Source: Pezicula radicicola (Eukaryota > Ascomycota > Leotiomycetes > Helotiales > Dermateaceae). Taken from it: DNA of 64,000 bases. The notes beneath the pieces are model-generated. The model made no database searches, was not told the origin of the DNA, and saw only the letters and a program-made list of their open reading frames with translations. Below are positions 22,669 through 32,555 of this stretch, piece after piece. Both the position numbers and the translations under genes were made by a program. Location of the stretch: the NCBI GenBank assembly GCA_003008705.1, contig PDUO01000021.1, positions 374,766-438,765 of the forward strand, written 5' to 3'. Position 1 is the first letter of the stretch; every line of letters starts with the position of its first letter.

Positions 22669-23892
22669 GATTGTGGTTGTGCTCGTAGAGGGGTCGTTGT
22701 ATTGACGGTGTTGTCCTCATGGGCTGCGTGTGGATACGTGAGCGAACGGCAACCTTGCGACAAGATCCCAGCACCAGTTCAGCAGTCGGCCGAAGTTGGG
22801 TTTCAACACGTGATTTGATCGGATTGTGAATGGAGGACTAAGTGAACTGTGACACACGGTTGAAGCTGCTCTGTCTTCTTCTCAGGTCATCAATCATGTA
22901 GTACTATTCAGTGTACAATTAATTGTTGTGCACATATCAGACAAGAACTGCCATTCTGGCCCCTACTCATAACTCAGTTGACAGCAAGAGCTCAGTTCGC
23001 TTGGTAGATGGAAAAGGCGGCATTCCTCACAAATGGATGCATCCTGGAGATATTGTTTGCAAGGACAGAACTATTCATGATGCTCAAGTATAAGTACACC
23101 TTTTGCATCTCCATATGGATTTGCAATGTTTTATGGTATCAAAAAGCCTCACATTCATCTGGCAGGGCTGTTTGAATGCCTGGGTTCCACTTGGTGTGCC
23201 GCTTTTATTGACCAGCGAGAACCCCTAAAAAGCAGCAACTTGGGACGTGTTGGAAAAAGTTTCCGCTCCATCACTCCTTTCATCAACCCATCAATTTGTA
23301 TCAACAGAAACTCATTCCAAGTGCATCTTCTCTCTCATCAATTGTACTTTACCTGTAATACTACGAGGACACTCTTTTCTGGGTCTCCTTGCAATTGTAC
23401 ATCTACCTATCTTCCTCCATAACTTTCTAGGTACGTACTACTTCTGCTGCATCAAAGCCCTGCAGGATCCGGCCCCAGCCATGAGAAATAGAGCGTCCGA
23501 GTCGAGGTTGGAAGTACGAAGTAGACTATGGGGAACTGTGTGGAGTTTATCTCTTGCTGCCAGTGATGGGAGAAGACTTTGACTATAGAGCTAGCTCTCG
23601 GGAGAGAGAAGAAGCTTGCACAGCTCCTCGAAGGGCGCGTTGCCACTGCACTCTGCCACTTGCAGCGCTTGTGATGCATCAATTCCAACACAAAGTCGGT
23701 TTACCTTCGGTGTATGGATGTGCCCGCAAACGCTGGCTGGGCCTGTCAGCTCGCTCGGCTTTTGTTGCGTGGTGTGGTCGTTGTTGGGTTGAATTCTTGG
23801 GCTACTTGGGGCCGGGATGCCATCATCAAATTGCGCCGCCTGTGGACCAATGAAATTGACTTGGTGAATAGTCTCCCAAACCGGTTAGCACC
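22669..23892. promoter_or_regulatory. Divergent region between ENT3 and cyclophilin
   Basis: 1.2 kb without a supported gene; it should carry both promoters. Open frames near 23126-23853 have no recognisable domain and no splice or codon support. Confidence 0.4.
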
Positions 23893-25086
23893 ATGAGCGT
23901 GCCCCTCTTCAATTCTTTGAAAAGCTGCTCTCGACCCCTCCTCTTCTCTTCCCGAATCAACAACCTCTCTTCAAACCACATCAAAAGACAATTCTCCGCA
24001 ACATCAAACAATATGACCATCAAGACGTATGTGCCCCACAATCCCATCGCCCTGTTTCTTCATCTTAACAATCTTTAGTTACTTCGACATTACCTGGGAG
24101 GGCCCAGTGAGTACACATCCTCAACCAAACTTTTCCATCTCGACCAGCTTGGTGCACTGCACGACACATGTCCTGCAGCTCATCGTTGACGCCCTGGATC
24201 TCACATATCATCTGCATCAAGTATACTGACTCCACTAGGTCCTTGACGCATCCGGAAAGCAAACCTCAAAGGTCGCTGGTAAGTCGCAAACGCACCCTTT
24301 TTTCCCTCAATATCGTCCATCATACCCGTTTTGCCGTCAATGCCATCGATAGTTATCTTTGTGCATCCCCTATACTACCTACCCTGATCTGTTCTCCAAC
24401 ATGACATTCATTTACCTTGGTGGGGGTGTCGTCCGATCTGACGCAACCTGACCAACCCCCTCCCCCCATTTTTCTACCCCTCCAGAGGCTGACGTTTCAT
24501 CCACAGAGCAGTCGGGTCGCATCAACTTCAACCTTTACGACGACGTTGTCCCAAAGACTGCCGAGAACTTCCGCGCTCTCTGCACTGGTGAGAAGGGTTT
24601 CGGATACGCTGGCTCTGCCTTCCACCGAATCATCCCACAGTTCATGCTCCAGGGAGGTGACTTCACCCGTGGCAACGTACGTACACCAACCTCTATACAA
24701 AAGTACCATGTGCATGGAAGCTGATGATGGTCAAACAGGGCACCGGTGGAAAGTCCATCTACGGTGAGAAGTTCGCCGATGAGAACTTCAGCCGCAAGCA
24801 CACCAAGCCAGGACTTTTGTCAATGGCAAACGCTGGACCAAACACGTAAGCCCCACATGCTCTCCTACGATCCTTATCTATACTAACACATTTACTCAGC
24901 AACGGCTCCCAGTTCTTCATCACCACTGTTGTCACCAGCTGGCTCGATGGCAAGCACGTCGTTTTTGGCGAGGTCGCTGATGAGCAGTCCTTGAACGTTG
25001 TCAAGGCTCTTGAGGCAACCGGATCCGGCAGCGGAAAGGTTAACTACAGCAAGAAGCCAACCATTGTCGCATCTGGTGTATTGTAA
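23893..25086 (+). CDS. CYP1: Cyclophilin A peptidyl-prolyl isomerase, mitochondrial and cytosolic forms likely
   Basis: Proline isomerase and cyclosporin A receptor. Six exons: 23893-24026, 24079-24106, 24239-24278, 24507-24676, 24739-24845 and 24900-25086, giving 221 aa. The core is canonical: [20 protein letters not shown], then [66 protein letters not shown] and [10 protein letters not shown]. Catalytic Arg (FHRIIP) and the drug-contact Trp ([11 protein letters not shown]) are present. The N-terminus has a 40-residue Arg/Ser-rich, acid-free segment ([20 protein letters not shown]) before an internal ATG at 24013, which would give a 181-aa cytosolic form. The insert [20 protein letters not shown] is typical of filamentous-fungal cyclophilin A. 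Exon 4 has an alternative upstream AG; the one chosen keeps the frame. Confidence 0.95.
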
Positions 25087-25893
25087 ATGTAATAACCGGC
25101 ATGGGGGGATGGAGGAAGCTGCTACGTCATTTTCGTGGACACTTCAATGCGTTGATTTCCGATAAAACTACGAAATGACGTAGTCCGGGCTTTACTGGAT
25201 AGATCTGGGGACGAAGAGTTCATGATGATGCTATGAAATGACAACTGATTGCAACTCAATTTTGTGATTCCAAAATGCGGATTTGCTTCCCCGCAGTGAT
25301 TCCCGCCATTGGCTTCCATTGGCGTGCGCCTTAAACTTAAGCTCCACAGTTGACCATAATACAATATTAATTCGTATCTATTTATTTGACCTACACAAAA
25401 GGTGGGCAAGACGGCCCGTACCGTACAAAATAATGCTACATCTGGGGGAGGTTAATGGGAGTTGAGAAGAATTACCCATGGAGCAGCTCTCAAGGCAAGG
25501 CTGGTATCGGATCAGTCATCCTATATTTATCTTGAAACTTAACTCCTAAGTATACGTCTTCTAATTTTCTAGATTCTCACTCGGGTAGGCGACTGCAAAC
25601 AACTTCACAACTAAGCCTAAAACAACACCCAAACACTACAAATGCCAGCCATATTGCTATAAACAAAACCATGTTTACATGACAGGTCTATTCTTATATG
25701 ATCCCTTATACTCTACAAAAAAAGTATTCCCGTGGTATCTATCGTTTCCCTAAACTCCCCATAGTATGGCCGGCCGACGCTGTGCAAGTAAAAAAAAGTC
25801 AAAAGTCAAGCTTTTCCTCTTTCCCTTTTTGTGATCCTTCCATCAACTCCTTCATAGGTACCGAGATGCTTTTGTCGTCTAGCTAAGTGAGAC
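25087..25893. other. Convergent intergenic region (cyclophilin and RPC34 3' ends)
   Basis: No gene is seen; both 3' UTRs should lie here. AT-rich from about 25500 to 25720. Confidence 0.45.
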
Positions 25894-27130
25894 TTAAAAA
25901 TTTAACCAGGTTTCGAAATATTCACAGTTGCTTGGTCCCACGGGTCCTCCTTCCTCACAGAGATCGAAAACCGGACATCTTCCACATGGTGCTTCTGTTA
26001 ATGCATTGCTCCTGCCACCCACATTCCCCTCATTTTCCATCTGTGCTTCTCTAAAGCTCTTCCGTACTGCCTTATATGACACGCCCTCTCGTCCAGCAAT
26101 AACCTGCTCGATTCGGTTGTCGAAAATTAGTATATCGAGCAGTTGTTGGATGTCGGATGGGGGAAGTGTTTCGGAGGTGATGGGAGAATTTTCAATGTAG
26201 AGTGTGAGTTCCGAGAGCGTGGGGTAATTTTGGTAGCCAGGAGGCATAGGTAGCAGGCGGCTATATTCACGGCGTGCTTCGAAATCGGGATCTACTTCAG
26301 GCTGGGAGAGTGTCTTGTTCCGTGCAGATTTGGCTTCTTCTGGGGTAATTCGTTTCTTCGGTTGCTTCATCTTGTTGAAGGTGCTTAGGCTGCTACGGTA
26401 GAAACTCTTGGAGTGGATATATTTGTAGAGGACGTTCATCAACATGTCAATGAACTCTTCATCCAGCTTGTTATCTGTATACCAGCTGCCTCCCGTTGCG
26501 CGCTCGGAGGGTTGGATAGTTGTCTTGATGTACACCTTCCTGGTAGGATTCTCGACATTGACTATAGATCTGACATAGTCCTTCGTCTCCAGACGTTTTA
26601 GGGCTGCTTTGAACAAGGCATCGTGTAGCCCTGTCTTCGTTCTAAGCTGCTTTATCCAGATGCCTTCCGCGCCGGACGTGTCAATATGTCCATAAACCAT
26701 CTCTTCTTCCTTATCAAGCTTGCGGTATCTGTATTACCAAACGGAGGTCAGTCCCACACTATTCGACTAAAGGGTAAGGATAAGGGTAAAGACTTTTTCG
26801 CATCTTCAACAGAACGGATATTCCATCCTGGACCGTCTTGGTTTTCAAAGACCCAGAAAAGCTTCTCATTCACAAGCGTTTGTGCCACCTTCAGCAGGAT
26901 TTGGAGATCGTCGTCGGGAATGATGCCAAATTCGAGGAGCTCCCGTTGATGGAAACCCTCACTGACAAGAGGACTTTCCAAGCAAGCTTTGTAGAGTTTG
27001 TCCTTCCCAGGTCAAGTCAGCATTTTTCCTGTACAGGACTTGTCGAGAGAGCTAGATAATTTACCTTCAAGGCTGTGATGTTTTCATCTTGCGCCTGCGC
27101 CTGAGCCTGAGGGGCGCTGCTCGAGGCCAT
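25894..27130 (-). CDS. RPC34: RNA polymerase III subunit RPC34 (RPC6/RPC39)
   Basis: Winged-helix subunit of the RPC82/34/31 subcomplex that contacts TFIIIB and opens the promoter for tRNA and 5S transcription. Exons (coding order) are 27130-27065, 27002-26794 and 26728-25894 (introns of 62 and 65 bases), giving 369 aa. The start MASSSAPQAQAQAQDENITA leads into the first winged helix (LYKACLESPLVSEGFHQREL). The second winged helix carries MVYGHIDTSGAEGIWIKQLR, then VNVENPTRKVYI. The central part has a conserved GSWYTDNKLDEEFI segment. The C-terminus is the iron-sulfur motif: CGRCPVFDLC, then CEYF, four Cys in all. The second intron uses a weak GTCTTT donor, but the join restores KKYRKLDKEEEMVYGH. 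Length matches filamentous fungi. Confidence 0.95.
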
Positions 27131-27575
27131 GTTTCTTATAATGTTGTTCGTAGGTTCGTGGGAGGTTATCAGAGAAAGAACATTGAGGCTGTTGAAGAGG
27201 AAAGGTGGTGTGTAGAGCTTGTTTTAGCTGTGGTTATGAGTTGACTCGAATTTTGATTTGGGCGGCGGGGTCCTTAGGCTGGAAACTTTACCCGTGCAAG
27301 GCTACAGTACCAAATTCAGGTTCTCGCTTAGAGTTATCTGTTTAGTCTGTTACCAACCTAGCCTTGTCAGCCTCGCGCGAGTCTGCCCTCTCCTTTACAT
27401 TCAATTACTAACACACAACTTCCGTTCAAGAGGTTCTTTTAATGCAGCTAATTCTCTTTGTCAACAGCAGTATTTCGTTTGAAATTCCATTTGAATGAAT
27501 TGTAGGATTGGGAATCACCACGACCATTTACCTCCCACCAGGAGGTGCGGCGGTGACGTGGATCAGATTTGCATG
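27131..27575. promoter_or_regulatory. RPC34 upstream region
   Basis: Promoter and leader of RPC34 on the minus strand. No coding signal. Confidence 0.4.
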
Positions 27576-27722
27576 AGAAGGTTATTTCGGAGCAACATGT
27601 GCGCAATGTGGTGTTGGATTCTGTGTTTTGTATAGAAGCTAGAGTGCTAGAATAGGCGTACTTATAGGGGACGGTCATATGACTATTCCCATATATTCAC
27701 TATATTTAACACACCCCTGAAG
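27576..27722. repeat. LTR-like repeat, copy A
   Basis: Direct repeat of about 120-140 bases with a second copy at 28551-28683. It includes the shared string TAGAGTGCTAGAATAGG. Read on the minus strand it runs from TGTTAAATATAG to GAATCCAACA and is preceded by an AGGGG purine tract at about 27726, the arrangement of an LTR next to a polypurine tract. Copy A is the more GC-rich version. The homology extends beyond the LTR-like end, so a simple two-LTR structure is not proven. Confidence 0.5.
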
Positions 27723-28044
27723 AGGCATGTGAGAAGTCCATGCTGTAGCATCTTGATGATAACAAACAGCTCTCTTTTGTATATGATTCCACCCCTTTTT
27801 GTATATCCGAAGTAATACACCCTTAAACGACGGCACCCCTGAATCCTATAATAACTTGACTTTAACTTGAGCAATTGACCTCATTTGATTTGATTCGATT
27901 CAGAAGAGGAGGAGGATAAGGTTGATCGGAATAGACTTGGGAAGGTGGCTGGTTTAACGATAGTGCCTACAGGGCTTGACGATGTTGCTCGAGACGAACA
28001 ATTCGAGGCTTTTAATGATTGACTTGAATAACTGGACTAACGAT

Positions 28045-28200
28045 ATAGATTCAAGGTAGTGTATTACTGCAGTCCTTAACGCTAAAATAGTGAATTCGAG
28101 GTAGCGTGTTACCGTGTTACCGAAGTCCTTGACGCTAATGTAAATCTAAAATGAATGGGTGGCGTTTTACTAAGGTACTTAACGCTAAAATGTTTGAATT
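28045..28200. repeat. Degenerate tandem repeat, about 50-base unit, 3 copies
   Basis: Three imperfect units, each with a GAGGTAG-CGTGTTAC-like start and ending in CCTTAACGCTAAAAT or a close variant (endings near 28070, 28138 and 28190). Confidence 0.6.
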
Positions 28201-28204
28201 GACT

Positions 28205-28410
28205 AGTTACACAAAGCAACACTTCTAGGTGAATTTAACTAGCTGTAAAACAGCACTTCTTAACTTAATTTAACTGCGAAAGATAACGTTTCTTTCGACT
28301 TCTAGTTGTTGACTAACTGTAACAAGTAGTGCTTCTAGTTAAGTTAACTAGCTGCTGTAAGGCAGCACTTCTAGTGGTTTAACTAGTAGCAACAAGGAGC
28401 ACTTCTAGGA
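28205..28410. repeat. Degenerate minisatellite, about 36-40-base unit, 5-6 copies
   Basis: Repeated AGCACTTCTAG followed by TTAACTAGCTGTAA-like sequence, with variants starting near 28218, 28251, 28287, 28328, 28364 and 28399. Copies differ by many substitutions, so the array is old. Confidence 0.65.
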
Positions 28411-28550
28411 GTCTATTAATGCACTAACAAGGTAGTTTGTGCAATAGGTAGTAATTGTACTAGAAAACAGATAGAACACTAGATTAATTAATTACCTTAT
28501 AGTGATTTACCAAGTTAAAGAGCTGTCTATGCTTATAACCTATTAAATAG

Positions 28551-28683
28551 GAAGGCTATTTAGGAGCAATATATAGATAATATAGTGTTAGATTATATGT
28601 TCTATATAGAAGATAGAGTGCTAGAATAGGCCTACTTATAAGGGTTGGTTGTATAACTATTCCTATATATAGTAGATTAATCT
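28551..28683. repeat. LTR-like repeat, copy B (RIP-like decay)
   Basis: Direct repeat of copy A at 27576-27722. Most differences convert G to A or C to T in copy B; for example the ACATGTGCGCAATGTGG segment of A reads as an all-AT equivalent in B. This is what repeat-induced point mutation would do. Confidence 0.55.
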
Positions 28684-29105
28684 TTCTAAAAAAGAATAAT
28701 AGAAGAAAAATATTTAAGTCCTAGGCACTAACACTAGTATAATGTAGGACTTGTACTGTGTTATAAAAAATGCAATACTATCTTTAGAGTTGATTTAAGA
28801 ATATTTAGCAAGAGAAATACATGTTATAGGGCTTGGCTTGATTATAAGGTAATACTTAATAGTCTTTCTGTGCATATACAATTGAGTTAGACATTGTTAG
28901 TAGAATGTATAGTAGGTTGACGAAATAATCCTCTCATTCACCACAAACAATTAAAACTTCACCCCACCGATGCCCCCCTCTCTCCTTTCCCCTCCCCCTA
29001 ATTCGCCCAACCCTCCGAATCTCGCCAACCCCCATAAAGCATCTCCTAACGTCGTCCTATTCAAAACAAACAGCGTCCATGTCATTGTGGTTAATAGTGA
29101 ATCAA

Positions 29106-29264
29106 GGCTTTATAGTTCAGTGGTTAGAATAACATTCAACAACTATACCTAGCTTTCTTACATTTGCGATGATTTGAATTTGGCGATTCTTGCGTTGATT
29201 TCTTGTCTTCTTTGTTTGATTTCTTTGTATAATGTAGACTGAGGTTCGATTCCTCATGAGTCCA
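29106..29264 (+). tRNA. tRNA-like gene with about 90-base insertion, probably a pseudogene
   Basis: The two ends fold as a cloverleaf. The acceptor GGCTTTA (29106-29112) pairs with TGAGTCC (29257-29263), with two G-U pairs and one mismatch. The A box is TAGTTCAGTGG; the D-stem is GTTC/GAAT. The anticodon stem ACATT (29132-29136) pairs perfectly with AATGT (29231-29235). The T-arm TGAGG-TTCGATT-CCTCA is perfect, and TTTT follows. About 94 bases lie in the anticodon loop, where an intron would be. The base after C32 is A instead of the universal U33, so the anticodon cannot be read and function is doubtful. The D-arm resembles tRNA-Asp. Confidence 0.4.
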
Positions 29265-29929
29265 ATTCTTTTCTTCGTTTTCTGATTTTGGGGAGGGGGG
29301 AGATGGGTTTGTGGTTGATTTTAGTGAAAGGGGGGATGATGGATAGGGGCAGGTTTGTAGGATTAAGCGAGTGAAGTGTGTTGGAGGTTGCTCGTGCTTT
29401 TTGATGCTGTGGTTGTTAGTCAGGCAAATCAGTCTGAACAAGGGGTATTCCCTTATTTCCTTAATGGCGTTATGATGTGTTTTAAAAATTTAAGTACTCT
29501 AAGCATACAATCGCCTGAGCTATTTTTTTTTAACTAAGCGGTGTAAGTGATTATTCAAAGAGAGAACAAAGTAGAGTTACTTGAAAGATACCATGAAAGT
29601 AAGCAGTGAAAACGAATGTATATCTATTCATTAAGAGAGAGGCAAAGTCTCAAACCAAAAACACCCTTTTAATAATTACCCAATGACAAAAAAAGAAAGA
29701 CACCAGCCGGCCATCTCATGTATCCAAATAAGAACAGATCAATCTTTCCTCCCAACCAATGTCCACATTATTTCTAACTCTCACCAATCTTGGAGCCATC
29801 CTCACCTCTCTAGGAGGAATTCTCACAACTTTAGGAGGCATCCTAACATCCACCACCTCCCTTCCAACCACCTCGCTAACCCCCTCATTCCTAACCACCT
29901 CCCTCTTAGCATAATCCTCCTTCATAACC
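29265..29929. other. Gene-free stretch, strongly strand-skewed
   Basis: No coding signal. G/T-rich on the + strand to about 29400, then A/C-rich from about 29640. Confidence 0.45.
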
Positions 29930-30564
29930 TCAAAACCCCTCCATCTTCTGCGCAACAAACATTCTTTGCCTCCTCCAAAGACAAGCACTAGTAACAGCAC
30001 TAAAAGCAAAGAGAATACAAAGAGCAATACTCAAACCCCAAATAGCCTTCATCTCAAAACAAGTAGTCTTACTAGCACCAGCCCAAACCCAATAATTAAC
30101 CTTCGAAACATTCTGCCCCACACTAGTAAGAAAAGCGGAAGTGGTTCCTTTTGATGGTAAAGCTGCGCAGTCGAGATAGGATAGTGGTTTTCCCACTGTT
30201 ACTGCTACGACTATTACGGCTATTAGGAGGAGTGAATCCATTATTGTGTTGATGAGGAAGGGGAGGAGGGAATCGAAGTAGAGGATGTAGGTTATCGCGC
30301 AGTAGAGGACTGAGATACAAGTCTATGGTTTTTTGAGTATTAGTCTTGATGTTGCTTTGGGGGGTGAGGGGGTGGGATGAGTGGGAAATGGATACTTACA
30401 ACACTGAGGGTACCGATTAGAACTTGTGGTGGTGTTTGGTCTACATTTACTATCTCGGCAATGAAGTTTGCCGTCATCCCGATTACTGCGATGAGAGAAC
30501 AGGCTTGCATTGCTCTCACGACGGTGAAAGTAGCACCGAGAGCTCCGTATGCTGGTCCTTGCAT
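29930..30564 (-). CDS. MARVEL-like four-TM membrane protein
   Basis: Small integral membrane protein of 185 aa from exons 30564-30400 and 30322-29930, joined across a 77-base intron (GTAAGT donor). The start MQGPAYGALGATFTVVRAMQ is typical of fungal MARVEL-domain proteins. Four hydrophobic segments are visible: ACSLIAVIGMTANFIAEIV (about 21-39), ISVLYCAITYILYFDSLLPF (about 58-77), SLLLIAVIVVAVTVG (about 85-99) and AIWGLSIALCILFAFSAVTS (about 148-167). The last is followed by a basic tail (LWRRQRMF). A Cys pair flanks the third loop (LDCAAL, KTTCFEM). Function of this fungal family is unknown; MARVEL proteins associate with membrane domains and vesicles. The coding strand is A/C-rich up to about 30125 and G/T-rich after it. 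Confidence 0.8.
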
Positions 30565-32555
30565 GATGATGGTTTGAACGGGATTCTCTTTTGGTGTGTT
30601 TGTTTCTGGTTCGGGTGCTGAAGACTCAGATGACTGAGACTGGGGAGACTGAGAAGATTGTGTAGCTTCTGAGAACTGTTGAATAGAAGGTTTGGAATCG
30701 AGACTTGGTGAAGGTTGCTGCTGTCGAAGCTGATAATTGGGCGTGTAAAGAATACCGTTTATGACAATAGCGTTTTTATAATGATTGTTGAACTCTGAAG
30801 TAGAAATTGTGAACGGGTAAGGCTATTCAAACCAAATCGATATCGAATCGAGTAAAGTGAGCGCTGAGATGTGGCGTGTAGTTGAAAAGTAGTGTAGTGG
30901 TAAGCAAGCGATAAATGACAACTCTAAAGTAGGGACGGTCCAAATTTCAAAATCCAGAAAGGAGAGTAAATAAAGAAAAAGAGAAAAGAGATGAAAGGCT
31001 TGAGTCGAAGGAAAACTGAGTGAAGATGATGAAGTATGATATGAAGAGCAAACAAAATCTAGAGCGTACTCAGTAGGTCTTATACACAGTCACCCAACAT
31101 CTCACCTACCAAGAAAAGAAATACAAGGAATCTCGCACTAAGTCATCGATCGATCAATCTAGAGTCAGCTCACCTCGTGCAACGACAATGAACAATGAAT
31201 CGACTGACTCTATTAATTCTCGATACAAGCACCAGTCTTAACACGCGCTGAATTATCCAATCATGCCAACTCACTCCCTCAAGTCTTCAACCGGTCGCTT
31301 GCGAAGTCTGTCTCGCTTATTTTACCGCCCATCTTCTTAGCGGGACATTTCCATTTTAAGCGAGACCGTCTCATCCAAACAAAGACCTTGTATACCAGCC
31401 CACCAGCCTGTAATTTCCAAGTCCCGCGTCAAGTCAAACGCGAGACCTCAATGGACCTAAACGCAAATCATGATATGAACCTAGTGCATCAATTCCATTG
31501 GAAGGCGTCTATTACCTCATTATTAGAATTGTGGACTTTGTGGGGTGTATTACCCGACTGCAGGCGCGCTGGTGGGTCGGGCGTTAGGGGAACAAGGCAA
31601 ATGGGTATCTCGAAACAATTTTCTTTGAGGCTGTACGATACAAGAGACCTTTTTCGAGGCCTTTGGAACTCGGGTGGTGGTCTTAGACTTTCTGCCGCTT
31701 GCTTTGTTCTTTTTCGTATCTATGTGTAAAGGCCTTGGCTTCATGTCGGCTGCTTTGTCTGGCCTTCGGTGAAACAGGTACCGTATGCTTGGATGTCTTC
31801 CTAATGGTTATGAGCGACCCGGGAACAAAGTTGTGGAATTGAGAAGCCGGTTGCTTGAATGAGGCCGCGGCGCAGTTTGTTCATGCTTGGAGGCTAGTTG
31901 TATGGGGCGAGAAGTTGGAGATTGTGCATGACTATTTGCCTTAAGGCAATTGAACTGTTGAGTTGAACGTGACGTGAATCTGTTTTGGCAAAAGAGTACG
32001 TATGATGGTGTAAGGGGGAGCTCATGTTGCACTTTTCGCTTAAGGCACAAAGGGGGGATTAGCGTGGAATAAGATACATGTTGAAAATAGTGCTGCTGGT
32101 GAGTAAAGAACTCGAAGTTTGTGAACCGAGGTATATAGTGGGAGTATAAGGGCTCTTCGAATTCTATTTGCCCCTATTCACAGTCATGGATAATTACAAA
32201 GTTCAAGGAATAGATATATAAAAAAAGGTCCTAATGTTGCGAGTCTATTCCATACCTAGGCTTTCTACGTTGCGTAAGAGCGTCTGATTAGCTTCTAAAT
32301 CTCCTTGTATCAAGGAACTCAATACAATTTGTACCCCCAATCCATTATTTCTAAAGACCACAGCATACCGCAGAAAGAGGAGAATAGAAGTCGCAAGTGC
32401 AATCCTGAAATGGAAAAGATCTTATAAAATGCATCTCATGATTACGCTAATGCTCAGCAAACCCTAAAGTACACCATATTTCCTTTTTTGGGCACGTCTC
32501 CTTCATAAAGATATTTCCTTGCTCAAACCAACCCCATCCATGCATTCATTAACAT
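30565..32555. other. Gene-free 2-kb stretch
   Basis: Promoter side of the MARVEL gene and 3' side of STI1. Open frames here (for example 31388-31729) show no domain or codon support. Repeated GACTGAG/GAGACTGAG strings lie near 30620-30660. Confidence 0.4.

Noticed and set aside
23126..23853. Overlapping plus-strand frames upstream of cyclophilin
   Set aside because: No domains, mixed phases and no splice signals joining them; treated as promoter or leader.
27683..27874. 63-codon minus-strand frame beside LTR-like copy A, considered as a pol remnant
   Set aside because: It runs into the LTR-like repeat and shows no reverse transcriptase, RNase H or integrase motif.
29683..29991. 102-codon plus-strand frame opposite the MARVEL gene
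   Set aside because: Antisense shadow in A/C-rich DNA; the minus-strand gene has TM segments and splice sites.
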